64,000 bases of DNA, taken from contig CM075939.1 of the NCBI GenBank assembly GCA_038030265.1, positions 32,531,253 to 32,595,252 on the forward strand, written 5' to 3'. Numbering within the stretch: the stretch's first letter is position 1; the number at the start of each line of letters is the position of its first letter. Both the position numbers and the translations under genes were made by a program. This DNA is from Corythucha ciliata. Its lineage: Eukaryota > Arthropoda > Insecta > Hemiptera > Tingidae. Shown here piece after piece: positions 35,329 through 45,690 of this stretch. A model generated the notes under the pieces. That model was given only the letters and a program-made list of their open reading frames with translations, was not told the DNA's origin and did no database searches.

Positions 35329-35828
35329 NNNNNNNNNNNNNNNNNNNNNNNNNNNNNNNNNNNNNNNNNNNNNNNNNNNNNNNNNNNNNNNNNNNNNNNN
35401 NNNNNNNNNNNNNNNNNNNNNNNNNNNNNNNNNNNNNNNNNNNNNNNNNNNNNNNNNNNNNNNNNNNNNNNNNNNNNNNNNNNNNNNNNNNNNNNNNNNN
35501 NNNNNNNNNNNNNNNNNNNNNNNNNNNNNNNNNNNNNNNNNNNNNNNNNNNNNNNNNNNNNNNNNNNNNNNNNNNNNNNNNNNNNNNNNNNNNNNNNNNN
35601 NNNNNNNNNNNNNNNNNNNNNNNNNNNNNNNNNNNNNNNNNNNNNNNNNNNNNNNNNNNNNNNNNNNNNNNNNNNNNNNNNNNNNNNNNNNNNNNNNNNN
35701 NNNNNNNNNNNNNNNNNNNNNNNNNNNNNNNNNNNNNNNNNNNNNNNNNNNNNNNNNNNNNNNNNNNNNNNNNNNNNNNNNNNNNNNNNNNNNNNNNNNN
35801 NNNNNNNNNNNNNNNNNNNNNNNNNNNN
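35329..35828. other. Assembly gap, 500 N
   Basis: Exactly 500 Ns, the conventional length for a scaffold gap of unknown size. The 3' end of PLE 2 probably lies in or beside it. Open frames drawn across it are meaningless. Confidence 0.99.
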
Positions 35829-37127
35829 TGGTACTTTTATGACCTTGTTTTTGAGCATGAATCACGATCGTTACCACGTGTGCGATATATTCAAGTTATT
35901 AGCTTCAGAAGCTATTTGAGTTTTTAATTTTTTGTAATATCCGTTCAAAGAGCGCGTTAGAAGGGGTCGTACTCATATTAAATTTCCATCTTTCGCCCAT
36001 AATAATGAAACATTACGAGAGTACGTGAGCTAATGACTTTGCGGAGGTACCACTCGCTCTCTCAAATCACAGTTTCTTTCAAAATTTCACCATTTCTTCG
36101 TAAGTTTTGTTGTTCCATCAAAGATAGGCACATAATAAAAAAGGAGGGTGGGGAGGGAAGAGTTGGAAACGCTGGGAACACTTCTTTCAAAATAATAGCC
36201 ACCCTCATTCCCTTATACCCTCTACGATATAGGTCGTAATAAATTGCACGATTTCACCACCCCAAGCCCACATCTATTCACGGGGACCAAATAACTCCTT
36301 CCAAACTTCAAATGTAGCATAAAGGGAGAGGGGGGTCGTGTCTTTTGCACCACCACCACCACACCCTTTTCATCAAAAAGAAATGGAGAAAAGGGTTTTC
36401 ACTGTTAAAGCATTAGAAATGCAAATTTTCGATTTGTCACATACGATTGTGATAAAACTAATTGTTTTGACTCACCAGGTTGCTAGTTACAAGAAGAAAT
36501 CGTCAACGGCACGGCCAGATTTTTTCCGAAGGTTGTATACACACTTGAAATGGAGTCATGAGATTCACGTCTTTGAAATGGCACACTATCACAACACTGA
36601 AAAGAAATAACTGAAAAATGAATGTAACCACGATCTAGCGGTATTTGTCGGAACTAGAGGCCCCAAGGAACGAGAAAACCCACTGGGACATTTTTCTACG
36701 TGTTTTTAATGGGAGCAGAACAGTTTGGTACTCCTTGGCACTTTGCTGGGACACATGTGTCCCAATGGTAGTCAAGGGGTTGCAACGAACGAATTTGTAA
36801 AGGTAGAAAGGGAGGGGGAATTAAAGGGAGACCCGTTGAATGAAGCGTACCTGCTCTAGTGCTCTTTCTTTTCCGTGGGAGACGACGGCAGGGAAGGACG
36901 CGTTTGCGATTTCGGCTCTAAATTTTTGTAAGTGGGAATTTTAATAGGGAGAACTAATTAGTTTGAATTAACAATAAATTAAATTTATAGCATTTTTTGA
37001 GTTTGACGACAATTGGAACACTCCCAATAAAGACGAAGACGTTTTGAGAATTTTTACAAAAAAAAAAGGGGAAAAACCGATGAAAATGAAGTTTTGAAAT
37101 CAGAAATTGACAAGGACGTTGGGCATA
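35829..37127. other. Intergenic, nothing recognised
   Basis: AT-rich, with a (CAC)n patch near 36351-36362 and an A-run near 37060. No supported gene. Confidence 0.5.
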
Positions 37128-37225
37128 AGTCTGTAGCCGTAGGAGCCTACATCGTCTGTCTTCCCTCGTTGAGGTTTGTCAAAAACGGACCGGTTTCGGC
37201 TGCTCGCCATCTTCAGCATTTGGTT
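37128..37225 (-). repeat. Hammerhead-bearing repeat, copy 1
   Basis: On the minus strand CTGAAGATGGCGAGCAGCC runs into GAAACC (37193-37216): CUGANGA, a GGC/GCC stem with 5-nt loop, then GAAAC. It is followed by a conserved block containing AACCTCAACGAGGGAAGACA and ending in GGAGC/TACGGC. Copies at 38255-38455 and 38998-39127 share core and tail. Probably the terminal repeat of a PLE-type element. Confidence 0.6.
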
Positions 37226-37674
37226 TCCCAACTGAAACTCAGTTGGTTTCCCAACTGATAAAGGTCATAATGACCTCTATTAGGACAAAATATAAGTTTA
37301 ATAAAACAGCGTACGATAACTCATGGATGCAGGTGAAATGTCTCACGTTTTTTATGGACTAATGAAGAACTCGCCTCTAAGAAAAAAAAAAAGGTCACAA
37401 GTTTGAGACTTTTCGGACTTCCTTCACACATTAATATCCAGGAACTAAAGAAGTGAGTGTAAGACGTCGAGCTTACTGGCTGTCGCTGTTTTGTATCATC
37501 GTTATATCAAGTTTTCTCGTAATTCAACATTTATTTCCAGTCAGAGAAGCTTGACGGCGAGATTGGCCAAAACATTTCACCATTTTCACCAAAAAAATTT
37601 ATCTCGTTTAAAGTTGATCGTGATTAGTGGTCAATAACGACAGTAGCGCGTGCGGTACTTGTGAGGATATTCGC

Positions 37675-37890
37675 CTTACAATGTATTCTGAGCCGAGGGG
37701 TTGCCGGATTAGGACTCGCCAACGAACAACAGAATGTGGCCGAGTGGTTGCCGGTTTAGGACTCTCACTCGGACTCAGTATTTGTTGGTGAATTACAAAC
37801 GAAGGGCCGAGGCGAACTCCTTGTTTGTACAGAGAAATTCAGACCGAGGGGTTGTTGGGTGAGAAAACTCGCCAATGGATGAGAATTTCA
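37675..37890 (+). repeat. Three diverged tRNA A-box-like repeats
   Basis: GAGCCGAGGGGTTGCCGG, TGGCCGAGTGGTTGCCGG and GACCGAGGGGTTGTTGGG recur at ~65-100 bp spacing. Each is followed by a TTAGGACTC-like or GAAAACTCGCC phrase. TGGCCGAGTGG is a Ser/Leu-type tRNA A box, but no B box was found. Possibly decayed SINE heads. Confidence 0.35.
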
Positions 37891-38254
37891 CTTTGGGAGG
37901 ACCATGAAAAGAAACACGTTGAGAGCTGAAAATGAACTCTTGGATTTGAGGGTCTGACGGGCTTCTTATACATATACTCATCAGACCCCTCCATTCTCAC
38001 TCCAAGTCTTTTATTTAAAAAAAAATATAAGTAGCGCGTCGCAATAATGAAGTATAACTAATATTATAACAATATAATATAACAATATAAGTATAACAAT
38101 AGTGAAGTATAACTATACCGGGTGACCAATAACGAAATGCTCAGTGAAAAATCTGAGTTTGGGGCAGGTTATTTCTGAAAAATATAAAAAACGAGCCAAC
38201 TTTTTATTTAAGTTGTTAGTAGAAGCGCTTAAACTACGAGGGTTAGTGGATAAA

Positions 38255-38455
38255 GCATGCATAAAGCTGTAGCCGAAAGAGCCTACATTGTCTGTCTTCT
38301 CTCGTTGCGGTTCGTCCAAAACGGAGCGGTTTCAGCTGCTCGCCACGAGTTTCAGTCGGAAAACCAAACGCTGAAGATGGCGAGCAACCGAAACCGGTCC
38401 GTTTTTGACGAACCTCAACGATGGAGCTTCTACGGCTACAGCTTTATGCATGCTT
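38255..38455. repeat. Foldback of the hammerhead-bearing repeat (~200 bp palindrome)
   Basis: The left half is the minus-strand version and the right half the plus-strand version of the 37128 repeat. GCATGCATAAAGCTGTAG at 38254 mirrors CTACAGCTTTATGCATGC at 38451. The plus-strand core CTGAAGATGGCGAGCAACC-GAAAC is at 38371-38394. Head-to-head copies could fold into a long hairpin. Confidence 0.75.
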
Positions 38456-38990
38456 AATTACATATTTCATTAATCTTACTTCTTGCCCCTCCTCTTCATT
38501 ACTGACTCAAGAAAGCTTGGATAACATAAATTATCTTTATTTCCCCTTAGGGTATGTTTATGTAAGAGCGGTGAATAAATAGGAGAGCTGTGAGAAGAAT
38601 GTAGCAGAGAAAATTGTCATGTTAGTTCCGGTACAATTTTAAGGGTCACTTTCTTGCCTAGAGGCGCTCTCCTCTTTGGTCACCGGTTCTACGTAAACAT
38701 AACCTTAGTCGTTTTCAGATCGTTGTTCCTGTTGAAAACTAATTTCAGTGAAAAAATATGTCTCATGTAACCCATTTTGCTCGTGTCACCTGAGGTTTTT
38801 CAGACATTTTGCCTAATTTCTCCTACCAAAATGGACGAATATCATAAAATGAATAGATCGTTCGAAAGCTCACTAAATTAGGAAGTTTTTCCAGCGTTAA
38901 AAATAATAGTCGACAATTTAAGAAAGTTTAGAAAATCACGTCCGGAATTTTCCAAATTTTTGAAAAATGAAGTTTGGTTCCGTTAAAGTA
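38456..38990. other. Intergenic, nothing recognised
   Basis: No supported gene between two hammerhead-bearing repeats. Confidence 0.5.
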
Positions 38991-38997
38991 TGGTCGC

Positions 38998-39127
38998 TTA
39001 GACTACGAGGGTTAGTAGGTAATGCATGCATGAAACTGTAGCCGTAGGAGCCTACGTTGTCTGTCTTCCCTCGTTGAGGTGCGTTAGAAACGAACCGGTT
39101 TCGGCTGCTCGCCATCTTCAGCGTCTG
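38998..39127 (-). repeat. Hammerhead-bearing repeat, copy 3
   Basis: The minus-strand core at 39098-39121 is identical to that at 37193-37216, followed by the same ACGAGGGAAGACAGACAA block and ending GCATGCAT near 39023. Confidence 0.6.
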
Positions 39128-39383
39128 TAAGTACAACGTTTAATTAAATAAAAGTTTAATCATGATTTCAATGAATTATTCTGTAAGAAAATTTTGTGCT
39201 CTTTCCAACCAGCTCCTTAGTTTTGGGTTTGCAAGAATTACGAGGCGTGCAACATGCACATTTCTAAAAAAAGAAGCAACAAGCCAAAATAACGTAAATT
39301 GGACGATTCTGAGAAAACTAAAAGGAATTTAGAGTGCAGGCGGCACATGATTATGAAAAGTGAAGGCTCGACACCCGTCCCCC

Positions 39384-41446
39384 CTAGCTTGCTGCGAGGG
39401 TCTGTGTCGCCTTAACGACTGCCGATACAGCGGTTACCTCTATTATTAATTGGCTTGACGAATTGACGGTACTTCGGTGTTTGGGGTCGTTGTGTTTTTT
39501 GAAGATATCCGTCGAGATGTATTCCTTACACTCAGTTGTAGCTAGCTGGTTGGTTGAGATACACCTTGTATGGTGACCGTCACGCAGTTTGTTCATGCAA
39601 CAGGGAATCAATAGGGTTGTTAACTAACCGGAATACTCAGCATTTTTGACAAAATTTTGTCCAACTTGGGATGTTCCAAGCTTGTTTTCTCGTGGTGCTA
39701 ATATGATCCTCTTCCCGTATGGTGATAAATGGAGTCTAACCATTTTGAATTCATTTGATTTTGAAGCATATCACTGATCACATGGATCGAATCAGACGGG
39801 GGCCTTGATGTCCTTCCATACCGAGTTACGTATGGGGATGTGTGACGTTCTCTTATGTGATAGCTTGTGATATTGTGGGTGGGGGGGACATGAAGTAATC
39901 TGGATATTTTTGGTTCGACAGGTTCACACCATTAACGTCGAGAAACTCCTGGCGGCAATCCCAGGCCGTGGTTAGGGCTGTGAAGCGAGTTATGAGTTCA
40001 CTCAAATGTGTCGTCCTGTCCTCAGTTGCTGCAGCACTCTCCCTTCGAACTGCCCGCTGCATGGCTGCATGCATTCTTGTAGGCTTTGTCCACTAAGGAT
40101 GCCGCGCAGGCGTCTGGGAGGGTTTGATACAAGTGGGCTGCTACCCCGAAGTCGATTGTTGTGGCTGGAGGAGCTGCCTTATTGCGATGTCAAATTCAGC
40201 ACTGCTTCTTCTCTGGAGGGCATAGCGGAATATCGGATACCTTGCCTTGACTAGCATGCCGCGTTTTATTTTTGCTAGCACTGTCGCAGAGGGGTTTGGA
40301 ACTCCCTCAGCAGACACCTCCCAGGGATTAGCCAGGATGTATAGTGAAGAAACTACTCTCTTTTCCTCGCCAAAAGTGGCACTGACCAGACTTGTCAGGA
40401 CTTCTTCCTTGAGGGGGAGTTGTACATGTGTTTCCTCGACCCCCCTCCAATCATACCTCGCCTGCTCTGCTTTATGTAAATTGTCGCCGTAGTTCTGCAC
40501 CAATCCTGGATTTTTATGGTCTGATTTTATTCTCCAGATAATTCCGCACGCCCGATAAATCTTCATTTTTCATATTTCACCCTTGAAACAACTATAAAAC
40601 CCACTTAAACTTTTATCTTGGAAATTAGAGCTCTTCAGCAAGACGGAAGAAAGCAAGACTTATTGGGCGTGCGGAATTATCTGGAGATTAAAATGGGACC
40701 TTAAAATCCAGGATTGGTGAAGAACTACGGCGACAATTTACGTAACGCTGAGAGGGCGAGGTATTATTGGAGGGGGGTCGAGGAAACATGTACAATTCCC
40801 CTTTAACATGACCAGACTCCTCAGGGATCCTGACATCAGTGTGACGTAGCTGGTTAAACAGTCCTTGCACTTCTGAGTTGTGAATGCCCCCCATGTTGGG
40901 AATCCATATTCGCCTAAGCCTCGTGGAGCAAATACTGCATTAATGATCCTGAGGGTGTCTGAGCTCAGGACTAGTCCGTTTTTCATGCAGATGACTTCGA
41001 GAGTCCGTGAAGTTTCTGCTCAGTGGGATGCAATTGGACACGCCCCTTTCTCCATCACTGATCGGCAGGACTCGAAGATGGAGTCAATCTGTGAGTGTAA
41101 CGTGGCATAACCTGCGCCGGCCGTGCTCCCTGTCTGCTCTTGCAAACACCTTCATGGGCACGAAAACTTCCGAAGTTTCGCAAAAGAACCTGTTGAGGAA
41201 AATTAATTTTGACGATGAGAATGAGACTTGAGTTTTTACTGTGTCGAGCTCCGCACCGATCCCTAGCCATGTTTCAGCTGTGAGCTCGAAATGCCTTTCG
41301 GCTGCGCGCTGGCAATGTTTGACTGTCGCGTCGTGATCGAAAATGACTGTCTGTACAGCATCATCTATTAGCCCTGCAGTGCTGGCCCTTTCCTGCCCGA
41401 GGAGCAGTCCTTGTCTCTTGACTCTCTGGACACAGAAAAGGGACAA
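39384..41446 (-). pseudogene. Endogenous RNA-virus polymerase relic (EVE), IDD motif
   Basis: A minus-strand series of broken frames looks like the palm and post-palm of a viral RNA-dependent RNA polymerase. In 41446-41084, GLIDDAVQTVIF fits catalytic motif C with Ile before DD. About 45 residues on, TVKTQVSFSS fits motif D and FLNRFFCET motif E. After a frameshift near 41110-41130 and a stop near 41010, the 40986-40738 frame has VFAPRGLGEYGFPTW, a Pro/Gly block common after the palm. Further frames (40566-40141, 40074-39853, possibly 39611-39384) keep non-repetitive, Arg/Ala-rich coding character but are not identifiable. IDD at motif C is reported for qinvirus-like negative-strand viruses, making that a candidate source; other RNA viruses are possible. 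There are no retroelement motifs. The relic contains an inverted duplication (40410-40557 / 40661-40806) and is clearly non-functional. Confidence 0.65.
40410..40806. repeat. Inverted duplication inside the viral relic, 103-bp loop
   Basis: Arms 40410-40557 and 40661-40806 share TGTAAATTGTCGCCGTAGTT-like, CCAATCCTGGATTTT-like and ATAATTCCGCACGCCC blocks in opposite orientation at roughly 80-85 percent identity by eye. The left arm is in coding orientation with the relic; the right arm is reversed. Confidence 0.85.
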
Positions 41447-41454
41447 TCTGACGT

Positions 41455-41465
41455 TATTATTATTA

Positions 41466-41506
<41 letters not shown>

Positions 41507-41508
41507 TG
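41455..41508. repeat. (ATT)n microsatellite
   Basis: About 17 ATT units with one ATC interruption, at the 5' edge of the viral relic. Confidence 0.95.
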
Positions 41509-41854
41509 TCTACACAGTAAACACCAATTAATGGTATACATGCGTCAAATGAACTTCACATATTTTACAAGAGTTATAGAAGTAAATCACTACTGAAAAA
41601 CTCGTCAAAAGAGTAGAACGCTTGTACCAACATTTGTTTCACTTTTTTCCTTAAAGGTCCTATATTTAGCTCCCTCACATCAGGCGGAAGGCAATTGAAA
41701 AACTTTGGTGCGAAAAGGTCAGTGATGTTTTGCGTTCTTTTCCAACGGCAAAATATCGAAATTAGGTTATTGCTATTCCTTGTGTCATGGTTATGAGCCG
41801 TATCGTGCCTCTCATATCTATCCAAATTCTTTTTGACGAATTGCACTGCATATA

Positions 41855-43315
41855 CAGGGTGTTCAAAAAATGGATGTCAATATTTTGCCCTGTGAATGTA
41901 CGTCCAAAATGCGTCAAAATTATCCGTATTAACCATAGTCCGATTCCTAATAGTTTCCGAGATATTAAGGAAATAAGCACTTTTATAATGGGCCTCGTTT
42001 TTACGGATAAAATCGTTCGTAGCTTGGCAACCAGAGCTCTCACGTCAAATTAAGTGGCACCATTGGAAAGGACAGACTTTTTTCCATTAGACTTCGTGTT
42101 GTTCAATTTAATTTTGTTCGTACGCGCTGAGGAAATCAGCTGTGAACTCAAAATGATGTTCAAGTTCATCATCGTTGGCCATAATTTGAAGTCAGATTTC
42201 TGCTCAACAGGTGCTTTCTGAGATGACATTTTTTGAGAAAAGTTGGCGCACGTTACCATCGTTAAAGTGACATATTCATCCCCACCCTTTACCCACAATT
42301 TTTCCAGAGTTTCTCTATTCATACTATAAAAAACGCTACATGCATCCTCATGTAGTCATTACATTAATGACCAGAGTAGCGCCCAATAATTGTAACTCTC
42401 ATGTTTTATTACTCTTCTTGTTGATGCAAGGCGGATCATTTTTCTAGATTCTCATTTCTAGAAAAATTTGGAAGTTCTGAAAAAATGAATTTTTTAAATT
42501 TCCACTTTTCGGTGATCCGGTAGGGTTTTCCGAAAGAAAACCCCTAGAAAAACACGAATAAATTTATTACAAATTCTAAAATTAAGTTATCCATAGAAGT
42601 TTTCGTACATAAAAGGGATTAAGTAATTTTTAATTCAAAGAAAAAATTCGAATTGCCTCCCTTGTTAGCGGATACAAAGTTGTGCGCGTCTTCGAACGAC
42701 CGGTGGACCTTATCGAGCAATTCATCACGGATGCTGTTGCACGTGTTGATTATTTTTTGTCTTATGTCTCGATGTCTGGAATAGGATCTGCGTAGACTAT
42801 AGTTTTGATGTGTCCCCATGCGTAGAAGTCTAAAGGGTTCAAGTCAGGTGAACGCAGCGGCCATAAATTTGGACCAGCTATTCCGATCCATCGGTTCAGG
42901 AAAGTTGGGTCCAAAATACGGCGGGCTAATCTACTAAAATGAGGAGGAGCTCCATCATGCATGCAGATGGATGATGCACGTCAAATTATGGCCAACGATG
43001 ATGAACTTGAACATAATTTTGAGTTCGCAGCTGATTTCCTCAGCGCGTACGAACAAAATTGAATTGAACAACACGAAGTCTAATGGAAAAAAGTCTGTCC
43101 TTTCCAATGGTGCCACTTAATTTGACGTGAGAGCTCTGGTTGCCAAGCTACGAACGGTTTTATCCGTAAAAACGAGGCCCATTACAAAAGTGCTTATTTC
43201 CTAAATATCTCGGAAACTATTAGGAATCGGACTATGGTTAATACGGATAATTTTGACGCATTTTGGACGTACATTCACAGAGCAAAATATTGACACCCAT
43301 TTTTTGAACACCCTG
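41855..43315 (-). mobile_element. Mariner-superfamily element, 1461 bp, 338-bp TIRs, TA TSD
   Basis: The termini CAGGGTGTTCAAAAAATGG are flanked by TA. The inverted arms are long, about 41855-42192 and 42975-43315, and ~95 percent identical by eye. The middle holds a minus-strand transposase relic (42962-42619). It sits inside the jockey/CR1 element at the TA of TGCATA. Long, well-matched arms on a defective core suggest mobilisation in trans. Confidence 0.92.
42619..42962 (-). pseudogene. Truncated DDE_3 (mariner-type) transposase
   Basis: The frame 42962-42762 begins at MHDGAPPHFSRLARR and contains RSPDLNPLDFYAWG (third catalytic Asp) and YADPIPDIE. A frameshift near 42770 moves the end to 42819-42619, with DIRQKIINTCNSIRDEL and a C-terminal Phe/Glu-rich tail. 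The N-terminal DNA-binding domain and first catalytic Asp are absent because the long inverted arm replaces them. Homologous to the fragment at 10384-10830. Confidence 0.88.
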
Positions 43316-43327
43316 TATACAAATATA

Positions 43328-44645
43328 CAGGGTGATTCAGGAGGAGATGCATATACTGAAGTATGTTGTAGTACTAAGTATTTGCGACCAAAATCACCCT
43401 ATGAGCATAGGGTCGCAAATGCTTTCCTTCTGAGATACACGTACAATTGTGTTTTTTTAGCGAGGGCCTACTTTTTCTCCAAAAACTCAATTTCACGGCC
43501 GAACCGCGGGGCTTAGAAAAAAACTGTTGACGTTTTTGAAAAGAGCACAAAATTTCACTTCAGAAAACAGTGCTCTGCATCGCTGTAAACGTTCCTTAGT
43601 ATTTTTTATGATTTTTCAAAAATGACGGAAGTTACTTTTTTGAAATGTCTCCTATAATTCAGCGACTGTTTTCTGCAAAATTTACAATGCTTCCAGTATG
43701 GTCCCAATATCAGAAAAACATGCCCGTTTTGTGAGCTTTCCAATGACCTCCTCAAAATTGAAGTTGGTCCAATTTTGAGAGAGATATCACACATGAAATC
43801 CGAAAAAACAAGGTGTAAACGTGCAAAATCAGTATGTTTGTCCGATAAAAAAAATTGTCTTTATGTACCTTAAACTCCCCTTAAAAGTACTATTGCGCCT
43901 TACGAAAGGCAAATATTGCTTGGAATTTAGTCCGAAAATGTCACTTAAACGCAAAAAACGACGAATTGCCCCCCCCCCAAAACTCATTATTTTCGGTTCC
44001 GAAAAAGATGGTGGGGGGGGGGCTGGTTTTTAATTTTTTGCGCTAAAGGGATATTATCGGATTGAATCCCAAGCAATAATTGCCTTCCGTAAGGCGCAAT
44101 AGTACTTTTAAGGGGACACTTTTTTACTGGGACAAACTTACTGATTTTGCTCTTTTACACCTTGTTTTTTCGGATTTTATGAGTGATATCTCTCTCAAAA
44201 TTGGACCAACTTCAATTTTGAGGAGGTCATTGGATAGCTCACAAAACGGGCATGTTTTTCTGATATTGGGACCATACTGGAAGCATTGTAAATTTTGCAG
44301 AAAACAGTCGCTGAATTATAGGAGACATATCAAAAAAGTAACTTTAGTCATATTTGAAAAATCATAAAAAATACTGAGGAACGTTTACAGCGATGCAGAG
44401 CACTGTTTTCTGAAGTGAAATTTTGTGCTCTTTTCAAAAACGTCAACAGTTTTATTCTAAGCCCAGCGAATCGGCCGTGAAATCGAGTTTTTGGAGAAAA
44501 AGTAGGCAGTCGCTGAAAAAACGCTATTGTACGTGTATCTCAGAAGGAAAGCATTTGCGACCCTATGCTCATAGGGTGATTTTGGTCGCAAATACTTAGT
44601 ACTACAACATACTTCAGTATATGCATCTCCTCCTGAATCACCCTG
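43328..44645. mobile_element. 1.3-kb foldback element, ~600-bp inverted arms, TA TSD
   Basis: The left arm (43328-~43935) and right arm (~44050-44645) are near-mirror images, with outer ends CAGGGTGATTCAGGAGG. TA flanks at 43326-43327 and 44646-44647. The ~115-bp centre is also partly self-complementary (C10 at ~43969 and G10 at ~44013, with TTTTCGG/CCGAAAA). The paired frames 43794-43606 (minus) and 44080-44367 (plus) are the same arm read from each side, not two genes. No transposase. It sits 12 bp from the mariner element's right end. Confidence 0.92.
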
Positions 44646-45409
44646 TATACAATATACTACAAATATACCGAATATATACAAACACAAGGCAGCGTCAAGA
44701 GGCCTAAGTCAACAAACTCCTGCAATCTGCAGAGAAGTCAATGCCCAAAAGAATTCTAACTTTTCTTTGAAGCTTGAAAATCATAGAAGCCGCCGCAGAA
44801 TGGCCCCACAAGAAAACGCCGTAAGACATATGATAAATACACCCAAAATTGAACGATAACAACACGTTTAACGGTACGCTATTCTTTAAGTGCGTAAGTA
44901 AGTAAATTACCAGTATTCATTTTAGAAGCTAAATTCAAACAGTGTGCTTCCCACGACATTTTAGGGTCGAAGGACCACAAACAAGACAAAGGTAATCTTA
45001 AGTAGCTTGACCTTTTTAACGCTGTTGGCGAGCTCGACATTTTTCATGGTTAACACCATTGTTGAACCCTTGTCAGCATTGAGCACCAATCCGTTTGTCG
45101 ATAAGGAGCAGTTAAATCTGTTCTCCATAATCGCTTTCCTGGTAACAACTACCTGTAAATTACTCCCATTTAAAACCAGTGTCGTGTCATCCGCAAATAA
45201 AACCAGCTTGTCATCACAGTACTTGATGAGGTCAGGATGACGTTGAGAAGTGTGTCGATGCACCCCGTCCACCCCGGAAATAAACCCGTTTTACCCACGA
45301 AACCCCTTTTGCAGACTGTTGCTGTGATCCCCTTCCACATATCTAGCAATCTCAGGTGCTCCGGGGCCTTAGTTGTCTTCACAACAACATTATCAGGGCA
45401 CACAGGAGA

Positions 45410-45690
45410 GGGGTTCGGAGGCCCGAAATACTCTCACAACCTGTTGAAAGAGAAAAATGAACGGGGGGGGGGGGAATACAAGACAAAATCAAAGAAAAAA
45501 CTTCATACTTGAAAACAGCCGAGGTAGTGCGCGAATTAGTGGCGGGGTGGAACAGCCATTTTGTTTGAAAGGACGGCGTGCGGAGGCAAGAGCGAGGAGA
45601 GCTATTATTACTGACTGAATAATGTTGATAACGGGAAGTATTTGAAAAGGCGACGACGGCTAATCACTCCTCTGTATGGCGTGCGATATC
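45410..45690. other. Spacer with a G-run; no gene
   Basis: A G11 run lies near 45464-45474. Possibly the 5' edge of the jockey/CR1 relic. No motif recognised. Confidence 0.4.

Larger units (their letters stand above)
41574..45403 (-). pseudogene. Jockey/CR1-type non-LTR retrotransposon, split by two DNA elements
   Basis: On the minus strand 45403-44961 carries the RT catalytic region (YCDDKLVLFADDTTLVLNG, FADD box) and LVLNADKGSTMVL. 44960-44648 continues in broken frames with LGLLTLPCVCIYSV. The C-terminus is at 41846-41574: HDTRNSNNLISIFC, LFAPKFFNCLPPDVREL and QAFYSFDEFF, the usual tail of jockey/CR1 ORF2 proteins. The two parts were one element, and removing 41855-44645 brings them together. 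Endonuclease and N-terminal RT are missing, and several frameshifts are present. FGPxxFNxLP and FYSxxEF point to a non-LTR source rather than a PLE. Confidence 0.85.

Noticed and set aside
35284..35877. Long open frames across the N block
   Set aside because: They consist of 500 undetermined bases; no coding information.
37500..39130. ATG-started frames on the hammerhead-bearing repeats (38257-38457, 38936-39136)
   Set aside because: They recur because the repeat recurs, in both orientations; no protein domain.
43606..44367. Two nearly identical 'proteins' on opposite strands
   Set aside because: They are the two arms of the 1.3-kb foldback element read in mirror image.
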